Assembly (NCBI RefSeq): GCF_000002595.2
Contig: NC_057015.1
Coordinates: forward strand, 2,676,952 to 2,740,951
From: Chlamydomonas reinhardtii
Taxonomy: Eukaryota > Chlorophyta > Chlorophyceae > Chlamydomonadales > Chlamydomonadaceae
Direction: 5' to 3'
Length of the DNA stretch: 64,000 bases
Below, in pieces: positions 33,755-45,475 of this stretch. Position 1 is the first letter of the stretch; each line of letters starts with the position of its first letter. The position numbers were made by a program, and so were the translations under genes. The notes under the pieces are model-generated. The model was not told where the DNA came from and ran no database searches. It saw only the letters and a list, made by a program, of their open reading frames with translations.

Positions 33755-36513
33755 ATGGCTGGCATTGTCGTCGGCTCTGTGGCTGGCGCAGGCCTTACGC
33801 TGCTCATTCAGCGCCTGTCTAAGCTCCGCAAGTCAGGTGGTAAAGGCGACGACATCCAAGAGCGCTCGACCACAAGCTCGGCGGGCGGAGGAGGTGAACT
33901 TGTTGCAATTGAACTACTTATATATCCGTAGGACGCATGTATTGACACAATTGACTTGCTGTTGAATGTAGCGGCGGCGTATGAGACAAAGAAGGCCGTC
34001 GATGAGTACCTTCAATTTCACTTCGCCGCGCCTGCTGACCTGCTGCCCTACGCTAATGGACCCAAGGTGAGCGCAGCGGAACAATTGCATGTACATGTTA
34101 ATGCATGTGAATGCCGTTGGTTTGTGCGGCGCGGGGCAGGTTGGGTGTGTGGCCACCAACCCCACGTTGCACACCACTTCCAGCCGCCACGGGTGCTGGC
34201 CCCACGCATCTTTCAATGGGCGGGGTCAAAGCCTCCCCTTACAGCTTATGCAGTGGTGGTGTACACCCATGAGAGCATCCGCCCTAGTGTGCACATGCCG
34301 CAAACCCCTGCCGCGCCGCACACGGTCGCGCCTGTGGCCTCCCTCCGCATCCTCCCATATCCTTCCCCCCAAACCCTCCTGCCAATCCCATTCCTCCTCC
34401 TCCCCTCCTCCCCTAACCCCTGCAGGAGGCGCTCAACTTCACCGCTCGCCTGGCGCAGCTGTGCGAGCTGCACTGCGAGGCGCTGAGGGACTTCACGGGG
34501 GAGCGCGGCGACGCCGTGGCGCTGGACCTGGGCTGTGCCGTGGGCGGGGCCGCGTTTGAGCTGGCACGCGGTGAGAGCGCGGGCGCTGTTTGGGCGGAGG
34601 GAGAGTGTTTGAGTAATGGGCTGGGAGGGAAAATGAGAAATGGAGTGGAGAATATGTTGTAGTCTGCAGGCTGACCCAGGAGCCAAAGCTTTGGCGGAGT
34701 CGGGTGGGGTGGGCTGACCAGGGTGGGGCGCAGGGTATTGGATGAGGGCGGATGAGTGCTGGGATGGTTGCATGGGAGGGTGTGGCGCTGCTGTATGGCG
34801 GGGGGGGGCTGGTGTCAGTGGTGTGTGGCACTGCCCGCCCACCAGGATTCAATCCAGCACGGGGGATGTGCGGGTTGTGGCGCTGATTGCCGTGTCAAAT
34901 GTGTTTGCTAGCCACGCCGTACTCGCTACTTTGCTCACGGCCCCGCCTGCCCCGCCCTCCTGTTTCCCTCCCCCGCACGCAGCCTTCCCCCATGTGCTGG
35001 GTATTGACTACTCGCATCACTTCGTGGATGCCGCGAACGTGCGTGGGGTGGCGTTGCGAGGCGTTGCGTTGCGGGGCGTTGCGTTGCGGGGCGGGGCGGG
35101 GCGCGGCGGTGCGGGGCGGGGCGGGACGGGGCGGGGCCGTGGAGGGGGGTGTGTGGTTGTGCCTTTGTCCTGCATGTGTCGGTAGGAATGGGCGTGGTGG
35201 CCGGCGGATCGCAGTGGTGGCATGGCTGTATCATCCCGCCCACATCCACTCCTGCAATGGCCTTGTGGCAACCTGCTGGCCCCCACGGTCTTTCCTTGCT
35301 CCCTCTCCTCCTCACTCCCCCCCTGCCCCTCCCCCTTCTGCCCACCCCTCCTGCCCTCCCCCTCCTGCAGTACATGAAGGAGAAGGGCTTCTCCGAGTAT
35401 GAGGCGGTGGTGGAGGGCGACATCAAGGCCACACACATGGCGGCGGTGCCGGCAGACATCGACCGCAACCGAGTGCGCTTCATGCAGGTAGGCGGGGGAT
35501 GCTGGGGAGGGGCGCCGAGATGGAGGCTGGAGAGGCCAGGTGGGGTGGGAGTTTGGGGCCTGGCCGCATTGGGGGACTAGATACATCCGAAAGGCAAGGA
35601 GCTCGGACGTTGGCGGCTCGGGGTTAACGTGGTCACATGCTGTGCCTCGCACGCCACGCACAGCATGTCCCTCAAAGCACATGCATCCATGGTGCACCTT
35701 CCCCCTCCCCTTGGGAGCTACTTGTTGGGCTTGGGCATGAAGGCACACACCCCTTCCCCCGTGTTGCCAACCCCTCTCCCTTGCCCTCCTCTTCCCCCCT
35801 CTCCCGTGTCTCTCTCCCCTCTCCCTATTCCGGCAGGGCGACGCCTGCGCGCTGCCCGCGGACCTGTCCCGCCTGGACTGCGTCCTGGCCGCCAACCTGC
35901 TGTGCCGCCTGCCGGAGCCCATGGCCTTCCTCAACCGCTGCCGCTCGCTCATCAAGCCCGGCGGCGTGCTGGTGCTGGTGTCGCCCTACTCCTGGCTCAA
36001 GGGCTGGACGGACAAGACCAAGTGGCTGGGCGGGTACTACGAGGTGGGAGGGTTGTACATACCGGCCCAAACTAAACCAAACCAAGTTAAACTAGCGGAG
36101 CACAGGCAGAGGCGTTAGTGGCAAGCGATTATTAAAATAAAGCGAGGGGAGGAGGAACAATTGGGGGGGGGCTGAGGGACGGCTGAAGGAAGGCTGGAGG
36201 CCCTTGAATATCCTCTGCCTGGTGTATCAACACGTGCTCTGGGGCTCGCTCACTCATGCCTCATTCTGACCTATACCACATCGATAACCTTGGCCCCCCT
36301 GCACCCCTCTGAACCCCTCTGCACCCCGCGCCTGCACGCCCACAGGACGGCAAGCCGGTGCGCACGTACGACACCATCTGCGCCGTGCTGAGCCCCGACT
36401 TCGAGCTGGTGGCCAGCAGCGACGTGCCCTTCCTCATCCGCGAGCACGCCCGCAAGTTCCAGTGGGGCTGCTCCAACGCCCTGGTCTGGAAGCGCAAGGG
36501 CCGCACCGCCTAA
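33755..36513 (+). CDS. Stand-alone 4-mercaptohistidine N1-methyltransferase-like (OvoA C-terminal type)
   Basis: Seven exons (33755-33893, 33972-34066, 34426-34570, 34983-35038, 35371-35487, 35837-36043, 36346-36513) encode 308 residues. The first 25 residues (MAGIVVGSVAGAGLTLLIQR) form a likely membrane anchor or targeting segment. YETKKAVDEYLQFHF starts the domain, LDLGCAVGGAAFELAR is the S-adenosylmethionine loop, LGIDYSHHFVDAA follows, then LAANLLCRLPEP, KPGGVLVLVSPYSWL and the signature end FLIREHARKFQWG. This pattern is that of the methyltransferase domain found at the C-terminus of OvoA, which methylates 5(4)-mercaptohistidine to ovothiol A. In most organisms it is fused to the sulfoxide synthase; no such domain is in this gene. 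The ovothiol role is inferred from the family. Confidence 0.88.
35711..35753 (+). repeat. Introner-like 3' module
   Basis: TTGGGAGCTACTTGTTGGGC then TTGGGCATGAAG and CACACACCCC, about 85 bases before the acceptor of exon 6 of the methyltransferase gene. It resembles 21999-22033 but is more diverged. Confidence 0.5.
36049..36138 (+). repeat. Introner-like 5' module, copy 2
   Basis: Starts 5 bases after the donor at 36044. GGGTTGTACATACCGGCCC, AACTAAACCAAACC and GGCAGAGGCGTTAGTGGCAA match the copy at 30-115. The whole intron is 302 bases, almost the same as the GLG1 intron carrying copy 3 (301 bases). Confidence 0.8.
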
Positions 36514-37486
36514 GCTAGTGCAGGGTGTTGAGGAGCAGCGGGAAGGCGGGGGGGGGCAGCGTGGGGCTGCGAGAATGCGTGAGGGGCGCAGTGTGAGGAT
36601 GTGTTGGGGTAAGGGAGGAAGGGGGAAGCGGGCGTTGGAGGTGTGGCGTGACGAGGGGAGGAAGGAAGGGGGGTGTCATGGTGGTGGTGTGGGGCGGGCG
36701 TGAGGCCCTGTGCTGCTGTGAAGCAGCTGAGTGGCTGGTTGTAGGAAAGTGGAGGTGGTAGTGACTGGACTGGTGTGTACGTGCTAGAGATCTGCACATC
36801 ACGCGAGCACCCGTATATGGTACAGCATTGATGCGCGGAAGAGCAGGGGACATGGGAATGCTGCTTTGCTGCAACGGCTGGCCGACGCGTCCGGCACGAC
36901 ATTGTGACAATGACAAGAGAGAGGCAGTAAGGCCGCATGGGGAAATCGGGAATGTTGGAAACGGGTGCATCACTGCATCGGTGGTGCACGCCTGCTATAG
37001 CGGAGTACAGGAGCACTGGTTGCAGCTCTCCAGACTCTCAGTGTAGCTCAGTGCAAGTCAGCCATTCGCCTGGTCCCTGGGTTCCTGCACACGGCACCAG
37101 TGTGCTCACGCTTTCTGTTTGCTGTGCCAGCCTCTACAACGTGCTCGCTTGCTTTCTCGGTTTCGCATTGGTAAAGCATTTTCAATAACAGTGGGCAGTG
37201 GCACCCCTGTCCGACCTCAGCTACCTCCGGCAGGACCCCACAAGACGGCCGCTTGCCCGGTACCCCCACGCCAAGCTCCCTGCGCCGGGTCCATCCTTCA
37301 TAAATTAACACCGCCAACACGACTGCCACTCAGCTCTACCCCGCACCCGAGTTCTTCATCAAGCCCGCAAGCTTTGATAATAATATACAGCGCTCACCCT
37401 TACAACAGCTGTCCGCTGAAGATCAAATCCATATGTCACCACTCTCGGCCCAGTCTACGCTACTGGAGCCACCGGCGTTATGTGCG
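36514..37486. other. Convergent 3' UTRs and spacer
   Basis: No coding signal. It lies between the methyltransferase (+) and the LRR gene (-). TTACA at 37400-37404 is a TGTAA on the minus strand 83 bases past the LRR gene stop. Confidence 0.5.
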
Positions 37487-39846
37487 TCACCGTTGTTGCG
37501 GCGGCGACACATCCCGGTCCACGCCCTCATCCAGGCCCCGCGCCCCCAGCAGCGCCCCACCCGCCAGCACCTGTGAACAACACACCAAGGCGGGAGGAAA
37601 GCGAGTTGTGTGTAATGCAAGTTGTGTGGGCCTAGGCACTACCGAGGTTGCTCATGGCTGCATGCAGGCGCCAGGAGCGCCCACGAGCACGGCAAGACAG
37701 GGAGCACGTTAGCAAAGGTGAGGCCGCGATGACGCGACGAACGCAATTGCTTACCTTGTCGTACTTCTGTTTGCGTCGCTCGTCAAACTCCTTGAAGCCC
37801 GGCGTTTCCTGCAGCAATACGGTACAGGCGAAGGCAAGTTGAGCTCGGCGAAGGGCAGCCCTGTGCCGTCATGCCAACTTGCCCACATCACACCCAACAC
37901 CCCAACCCGTTCCCGCACGCCAACACCACCACCCCTCTACTTGAAGCCCAACCCCAGCCTCGCCATCACCCATCCTTCTCCCGACCTCCCGCATTCGGCG
38001 CCCCCTCCGGTCGAGCAACGATCCCCTTACAACTGGGACCTCTTTCATTGCGCTGGGACACACAACCCTCCCCCACCCGCACACAGCCACCCACCCACCT
38101 GCAGCTCGTCGGGCCGGATGGGGCAGCCGTGCAGGCTGAGTGTCTGCAGCGCGCCGCAGCCGAACAGCAGGTCGGAGGGGATGGCGAACACGCGGTTGTT
38201 GTCCAGCTGCAGCGCCTTGAGCCGCTTCAGGCCGCCCAGGGCCGCAGGCACCACCGCCAGGTCGTTGCTCTGGAGTGGAGGGTGGAGGTTGAAGGGTGGA
38301 GAAGGGAGGGTGGAGCAGGTGGATGGTGCAGGGGGGCGGGCCAGGCGGGGGCGCGGTGAGCGGGTGAAGCGGGTGGATCCTCATCGACAGGCCCGCCATG
38401 CCGCGGCATACGGTGCGCCGTACGCGGAACAGAGCAAACCCAGCTCCGAGCTCCCTGGCAGCCCCCGCGTGCCCCATGCATGTGGTCTTCCGTAACCTCT
38501 CGGTCTTGCACGTGACCCCTCCTCCGCCTCAGCCCCGCACCTGCGCGTCCAGCTCCTCCAGCATGCCGCAGCCCGCCAGCGAGTCCGGCAGCTGCTCCAG
38601 ACAGTTGCGCGACACCACCAGCGACTGAGCACAGCAGCAGCGGCAGCAGCAGCAACACAGCACACAGTTGCGGGCGGCATATGGAGCGGCATCACGGCAC
38701 CAGTACAGCCCTATGGATGAACGCTACCGGTGCCCCATGCCCCACAAACCTCCCCAGCCCAAACACCCCAGCCCCCTGCCCGCCCTCCCGTCTTCCATGG
38801 AAGGCTGCCCCCGCCGGCCCCCACCCCGCCCGCACCGCCCCGTCCGCACCTGCAGCGCCTCCAGCTGCCCGATGCTGTCGGGCAGTGTGCGCAGGCGGTT
38901 GCCGCTGACAGACAGCCGCTCCAGTCGCCGCAGGCTGCCGATGTCCTCGGGCAGGTCGCCCAGCTGGTTGTCGTCCAAAACCAGCAGCTGCGCGGGGAGG
39001 GGAGGCGCTGGGGGTCTGTGTGTGTATGTATATGTGTGTGGGCGCATGTGTGTTCGTATGTGTGTGTGGGTGGGTGTGGGCGCATGTGTGTTTGTGATGG
39101 GGTGAGTGGGCTGATGGGCTGATGGGCTCATGCTCTGGTGGCCGGGCAGGAGCACGAGGGCGAGGGTGCAGGTGGGGTGGCGCGTCCCCGCGCATGCGCC
39201 TGCATGTACCGTCCCTCAAAGCAATGCCCGCTCTGCAGGCGGCGCGACCTCTCCTCCCTCGCCCCCCCTGACCTCCTCCCCGACCCAACCCCTGTGACCC
39301 AACCCTCCGCCACCCTCCGCATCCCATCCTCCCTTCCTGTCACCCCGTGCCCCAGCCTACACCTTTAGCGACGTGAGGCCCGCGCAGGCGCCCGGCGGCA
39401 GTAGCACCGTGAGCAAGTTGCCGCTGAGCGTGAGGCGTTGCAGGTTGGCTAGCGTGGGCAGGAAGGCGGGCAGGGCCGTGATGCGGTTGTTTGAGGCATC
39501 AATGACCTTGACCGTGTCAGCGATCTCGCTCAGAACCGCAGGCAGCTCCTGTGGATGGAAGATATAGGTTTGGTGGGCGGGTGGTGAGGTGTGTGATGTC
39601 GGTGAGGGCCCGCTGGCGCCGTGGGTGGCTGGGTGTCGCATGTCTATGACCCGGGCCAGCTACCGTATTCATCATGCGCCTTCCTCCCAGGGCGTGCATT
39701 ACCTTGATGCCCTGGTCGCGCAGTCCCACAATGCCAGTCTTGCTCCACGTGTTCTGCTGCTGTGCGGAAGCCTTATTGCCCATCTGCACGTAGGCTCCGC
39801 CACGGCCATCGCCTCTCCCCGCGCTGGGGGCGCAGCAGTTCCCCAT
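37487..39846 (-). CDS. LRRC57-like leucine-rich-repeat protein with N-terminal acylation signal
   Basis: Seven exons (39846-39703, 39548-39363, 38987-38850, 38624-38541, 38269-38099, 37808-37755, 37570-37487) encode 286 residues. The N-terminus MGNCCAPSAG is a strong myristoylation plus palmitoylation signal. A second in-frame start, MGNKASAQQQ (residue 22), also begins with MGN. Then NTWSKTGIVGLRDQGIKELP matches the opening of animal LRRC57 (MGN, T..KTG, L.D.G). About eight LRRs follow with L..L.L..N.L..LP periodicity (SNNRITALP, DDNQLGDLP, SGNRLRTLP, SRNCLEQLP, DNNRVFAIP). The end, GCPIRPDELQETPGFKEFDERRKQKYDK, matches the LRRC57 cap, followed by about 27 extra residues. It is probably a membrane-associated scaffold; the partner is unknown. 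Confidence 0.88.
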
Positions 39847-40186
39847 GCCGTGCCCAAGGCTCGAACCCTAGCGAGCCTGCGGCCCCAGCAAGCCAGCACC
39901 GCACTCTCTAGCTCGGTGGACCTCGTCAAAGTCCTGAGCTAATACGTCCAGGTGTGCGCCAGTGTTTCGGGTCAGCTTCTGTCGTGTGCCAAGGATGTTA
40001 CAGTGTCGACCAGGCGCTCGGTAATTGAGTGTAATTGCTCAAGGGATATTTGTTTCGAATACATGCTGTAAGTATATGCATGCGCCTAGTTCTCACTGCT
40101 GCACCCTCGCCCCATGCAAAGCTTCCATGTCGAGTCTTCAGCGAATTTGTTTGCGCTCTGCCCAGTTTATCATCAGTATATCAAAA
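39847..40186. promoter_or_regulatory. Divergent promoter region (LRR protein / IspF)
   Basis: A 340-base head-to-head spacer. AT-rich patches at 40020-40080 and 40170-40186 are the likely core promoter and leader of IspF. Shared use is inferred. Confidence 0.4.
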
Positions 40187-41847
40187 ATGGCCCTTCAGTC
40201 CCTTCGTGGTCGTTCTGCCTTCTCCAGCGGCCGGGTCAGTTCCTCTTCTATGCTTGCACTTTGGAATACATTGCTAAATTACGCGGCGTCCGCGTGCAGG
40301 CTGCACCCAAGGCATTCGCTCGCGTCCAGCGCACTTGCCGGTAAGCCAATTGGGTGATTTGGCCTGGTGCGAGGTGCAGTCGCTGCATCCACCTTCGCTT
40401 TGCTGGGTCGCAGGGCCGCGAGCGTGGTTGCTTCGGCGACCGCGGTGAAGGCGCCATCGCTGCCCTACCGCGTTGGGCACGGCTTTGACCTGCACCGCCT
40501 GGCGGAGGGGTACAAGCTCATTATTGGCGGTATCGACATCCCCCACACCAAGGGCTGCGAGGCCCACTCCGATGGTGAGGGGTTTCGGCGTGGCTTCCAC
40601 GCGGAGGGACGGGAGAGGGCAAAGTTGCTCGGCCTCTTCGGGGTCTAACGCCAGGATTCATGGGTTTGGCACACAGGCGACGTGCTGCTGCACACCGTGA
40701 CGGACGCTATCCTCGGCGCTCTGTGCCTCCCAGACATCGGTGAGTCGGCACCTGCGTTGGCGTTGCCCAGATCAACCTTGCCAGGCGCTCGCACACCTGT
40801 ACGCAAGTGTCTCACTCGGCCAGCTTCTCAGCCCCATCCTCACTACCCACGTTCAGGCCAGCTGTTCCCAGACACGGACCCCAAGTGGAAGGGCGCCCGC
40901 TCGGACATCTTCCTTAAGGAGGCGGTGCGTCCCGGGAGCCCGCCGGCGGAGAGGTTGAGGCCGTGAGGGACAGACGGGGTTGCCCTAACGTGGTCACGTG
41001 GCCAAGCACGGGGGGGTGTTGCATCAGGGGCTGCACGCTGCACGCAGCACGCAGGCCGCCGCCGTGGCATTGCGCGCTGTTACAAGTAGTGCGGGCATGT
41101 GTGATGTGTGCAGGTCCGGCTGATGGATGAGAAGGGTTACGTGCTGGGGAACCTGGACTGCACCATCATCGCGCAGAAGCCCAAGCTGTCGCCCCACAAG
41201 GTGGCGTGTGGCGGGGCGGGGCGGGGTGGGGCGCAGGCCCACGGGGCAGGCCTGTGGGGACTAAGGCAGTCACAGGCTGGGGGTGCTGGGTATCAGGCTT
41301 TTGTGTGTTTGTCGCCGGGTCTTACCAAACCTGCAACGTTGCCCCTGACGTGTGTGTCGCAGGAGAACATCCGCAACAACCTGAGTGCCATCCTGGGCGC
41401 TGACCCCTCCGTTGTCAACATCAAGGTGAGGTGGCGGACTGATCACAGTTTGGAAGGTGCATAAACAATGCCCCTATCGCTCTTGGGATGTGGAGCTGCA
41501 TGGCAAATCGCGTAACCGTCCATTTGTCGAGTGTGGAGTGGTCTGCCATGCACGGTATTAAGGCATAGCCAGTGGCGTGCTCAAAGCCTTTGTCCTGCGC
41601 GCCTCTGCTGCGGAAGCCGGAGCTGGCAGCCCGCATGCGCGCACACCTTTCTCCTCACCCCTAGCCCTTCACCACCTTTCCTGTCCCTCGAACTATTTCG
41701 CGCTGCCAGTCACTTCACCAATGCCGTGTACCGCATTGACGCATTGCCGCACAGGCCAAGACGCACGAGAAGGTGGATAGCCTGGGCGAGGAGCGCTCCA
41801 TCGGCTGCCACGCCGTGGTGATGCTTATCCGCAAGGACATTGCTTAG
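40187..41847 (+). CDS. ISPF: 2-C-methyl-D-erythritol 2,4-cyclodiphosphate synthase (chloroplast)
   Basis: Eight exons (40187-40234, 40300-40340, 40414-40574, 40677-40739, 40857-40924, 41114-41200, 41363-41425, 41755-41847) encode 207 residues. Residues 1-40 ([16 protein letters not shown]..., [14 protein letters not shown]) are a transit peptide. The mature enzyme begins at [14 protein letters not shown], whose Asp55 and His57 are the metal ligands of the family, followed by [46 protein letters not shown] and a C-terminal TEKV-type loop here reading THEKVDSLG. It forms the cyclodiphosphate in the plastid MEP isoprenoid pathway, which supplies carotenoids and chlorophyll side chains. Length without the transit peptide is standard (about 160), and all key residues are present. 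Confidence 0.97.
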
Positions 41848-42786
41848 GCAGCTTGGGAGTTGGGACGCTCTTTGATATGTGCTTGATTGGTATTGTACGT
41901 GCGTTGGAGGCGCTGCTTTGTTGCTGGAGCAGCTGGAATTGAGTTTCGGACCGCGTTTCAGTCATAGCGTGCCCTGTCAACGTTCGAATGATTGCGCAGG
42001 ACTGCTATGGCAGGCAGCGGAATAATAGGCCGGGTTGTGCATGCCTCGGAATGCGCCATGTATGAGTCTGGATACGAATGTGCTGTTGGGGGGTTGTGAG
42101 GGCTGGTTGGGCATGGGGCACGGTGGAATCCCATGTGAGCAGAAGTTCTTGCGGCTGGTGGCCGGCCATGGCGCCCCCAAACTTTGAGGGCAGTCTGTGA
42201 AGTTAAACCCCTTGCGCCAGCCTTCTGTCATTCTGTGTCTTGTTGCTCTGTTTAGGGAAAAACACTGAGTCACGGATCACAGGAAGGCCAGGTCTCCCCT
42301 GCTGTCCCCTTCAGAGGAGCGGAAGGGACCGAATGGAACGTCAATGGGGGGGGGGGGTCTGTGCGCGTTCAGGGGTACACGGTGGACATTTGGGACAGTC
42401 ATCGTAGATGGGTGGGAGGGGACAGTTCGTGCCAGATACGTCGGGGGGCGCCTGACAAGTGTTCCCCGGTCACGGGAAAAGGGGCTGAGCCCCTCCACAG
42501 TCTGAGGCCGAACAACCTCATCGCCCGGACATAGGGTCGGTTTCCACAGGCACATAGCCAAAACGGTGCCTATCTAGCAGTCGCGATGCCATAGCAGAGC
42601 CAACCGCAGCCAGACGCAGCACAGTTGTCAACAGCCGCACTACTTGTCATGCCGCTACGCATGCCCTGCCAGCCCCACCGCGGACCGCTACCTAGACACC
42701 CGCCGGCTCCTCAGCCTGCGCGCTTGCGCCGCTTCTTGGGTGGCGCTGCGCTCTCCTCCTCCACGTGGCCTTTCCCGCCCCCTCCG
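41848..42786. other. 3' UTR of IspF and unassigned DNA
   Basis: No gene is well supported. A minus-strand open frame of 94 codons at 42277-42561 reads peptide-like but has no start context or partner exons. A poly-G run lies near 42349. The part after about 42640 codes for Lys/Arg-rich peptide on the minus strand (AAPPKKRRKRAG), which may be the tail of the TnpB-like remnant next door. Confidence 0.35.
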
Positions 42787-42967
42787 CTACCAAGATGCGC
42801 GCACGCGCCCCTGCCGCCCCCGCCGCCGCCGCCGCTGCCGCCGCTGCCGCCGCCACCGCTGCCACCGCCGCCGCCAGACGCCAGTCTGCAGCGATGCAGG
42901 TCGCTTGTGCCCCAGCAGCATCTCCACCAGCGCGTGCCGGATGTTGGTTGCGGAGTTGACGTCACGT
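42787..42967 (-). pseudogene. Possible TnpB/Fanzor-like nuclease remnant (RuvC-III region)
   Basis: Downstream of an acceptor-like site (GACGGTGCAG) the minus strand reads GRDVNSATNIRHALVEMLLG then HKRPASLQ. The arrangement R-D-x-N-x-A-x-N-I followed by G-x-x-R-P-x-x-L is that of the last RuvC motif and tail in TnpB-like proteins of eukaryotes (Fanzor). It then runs into Arg/Gly-rich sequence. I find no other domain of such a protein within 2 kb upstream on this strand, so only a short 3' fragment seems to remain. It sits at the edge of a repeat-rich patch, as expected for transposon debris. The match is short and could be fortuitous. Confidence 0.4.
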
Positions 42968-43200
42968 CCCTGCACCGTCGGGAGGGTAGAGTGAGTGAGT
43001 CCCACTTAGCCCACGACTGAGCCGTCACCCAGCCGTCACCCACTGAGCCACACTGAGCCACACTGAGCCCCATCAACCTCCACATGAAGGGCGAGGAGGA
43101 GGAGAAGGAGCCCAACGCGCCGAGGCCGCCCACCTTCATCACGTAGCGGGCCTTGTAGGCGGCCTTACTTCCCGCCCCTGCTGCCATCACCGTGGGCTGG

Positions 43201-43270
43201 CCAGCTACGGCCGTTCTTTGCCCTTGCTGTCTGCAGGCTATGGCTGCAAAGCATGCTAGCGACAGCGTGC
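43201..43270 (+). repeat. 70-base direct repeat, left copy
   Basis: CCAGCTACGGCCGTTCTTTG and the next 50 bases match 45069-45138 at 68 of 70 positions in the same orientation. The end of the unit (ATGCTAGCGACAGCGTGCCC) is repeated once more immediately after, at about 43274-43293. Confidence 0.95.
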
Positions 43271-43323
43271 CCGGATGCTAGCGACAGCGTGCCCGGCCTG
43301 GACCGGCCTAGTGGCCAGACGCG

Positions 43324-44505
<1,182 letters not shown>

Positions 44506-45068
44506 ATGTTTTCCTTGTGCTCTTTAACACACACACACACTCACTCACAGGGCCCACCTAGTGAATTGGGGGAGGGGCTTTGTCTGCAACCATTGGCCAT
44601 ACTGGGCCACGGAAACACCTCAGAACACGGGCTCGCAGATCTGCGCAGATCGGCGCTGGGTGACGCACATTCCCTAATCAGGGGCCTCCTCCTGCCCCGG
44701 CGCATCAGCGCCAACTGACTTGCTGACCGGCTTCTCGAAAGCAGGATAGCTCTCGCGGGGAAACCATCAGAACCAGCCGCACCAGCGTCCGTACCCGTAG
44801 AGCAGCGACCTCGGAAGGCCGAGATGGCGCTCGTTGGGGGAAGTTCGGCACAAGTGTGTTCAGTGCCTACACCTAGGTAACGGAGCCGAACTGTTCCTGA
44901 TGGGTTCAACCTTGCGACCTTGATGGATATCCGGCACCCAACTCTAGCATCGTGGCGCACGACCACCCGCGTACAAAGCCCACTGGCGGGCTCGTACCCT
45001 GGTACCCTCCGAGCGCACCCTCAGCGGCACAGGATGGAAGAGTACTGCCACGCCTGCGCAACCGCCAG

Positions 45069-45138
45069 CCAGCTACGGCCGTTCTTTGCCCTTGCTGTCT
45101 GCAGGCTATGGCTGCAAAGCATGTTAGCGACAACGTGC
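45069..45138 (+). repeat. 70-base direct repeat, right copy
   Basis: Matches 43201-43270 with two differences. The two copies bracket about 1.8 kb that contains the tandem modules. Confidence 0.95.
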
Positions 45139-45475
45139 AAGCGCATCATGGCGGTACTCGACGAACGTGGGGCACGGGGAGGGCAGTGATCGCCGATGGG
45201 ACGGCCGGACGGGACTCGCGGATTCATTCAACAACCCGTCGTCGCCAATTGTGTGTACGTTTGTCTTTGCTAAAATACCAGCTATCTTCAAAGACAGCGG
45301 CTTCACACTTTGTGAACCCAAACTACAGTAAACAAACCCGTCCTACACAGCCGGCTCTATTTTGACGCATATTATTGGACGTTACTATCTTGTCGAAGTT
45401 TCAGGCAGACCGCTGCCTTCCCTGAGGCTTTTGGGGGCTTGAAAAGTTCGCCTGACTCTGCGAAGCCGGTGGAGT

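Noticed and set aside
42277-42561. 94-codon minus-strand frame
   Set aside because: It reads somewhat protein-like and could be element debris, but has no recognisable domain, start context or neighbouring exon.
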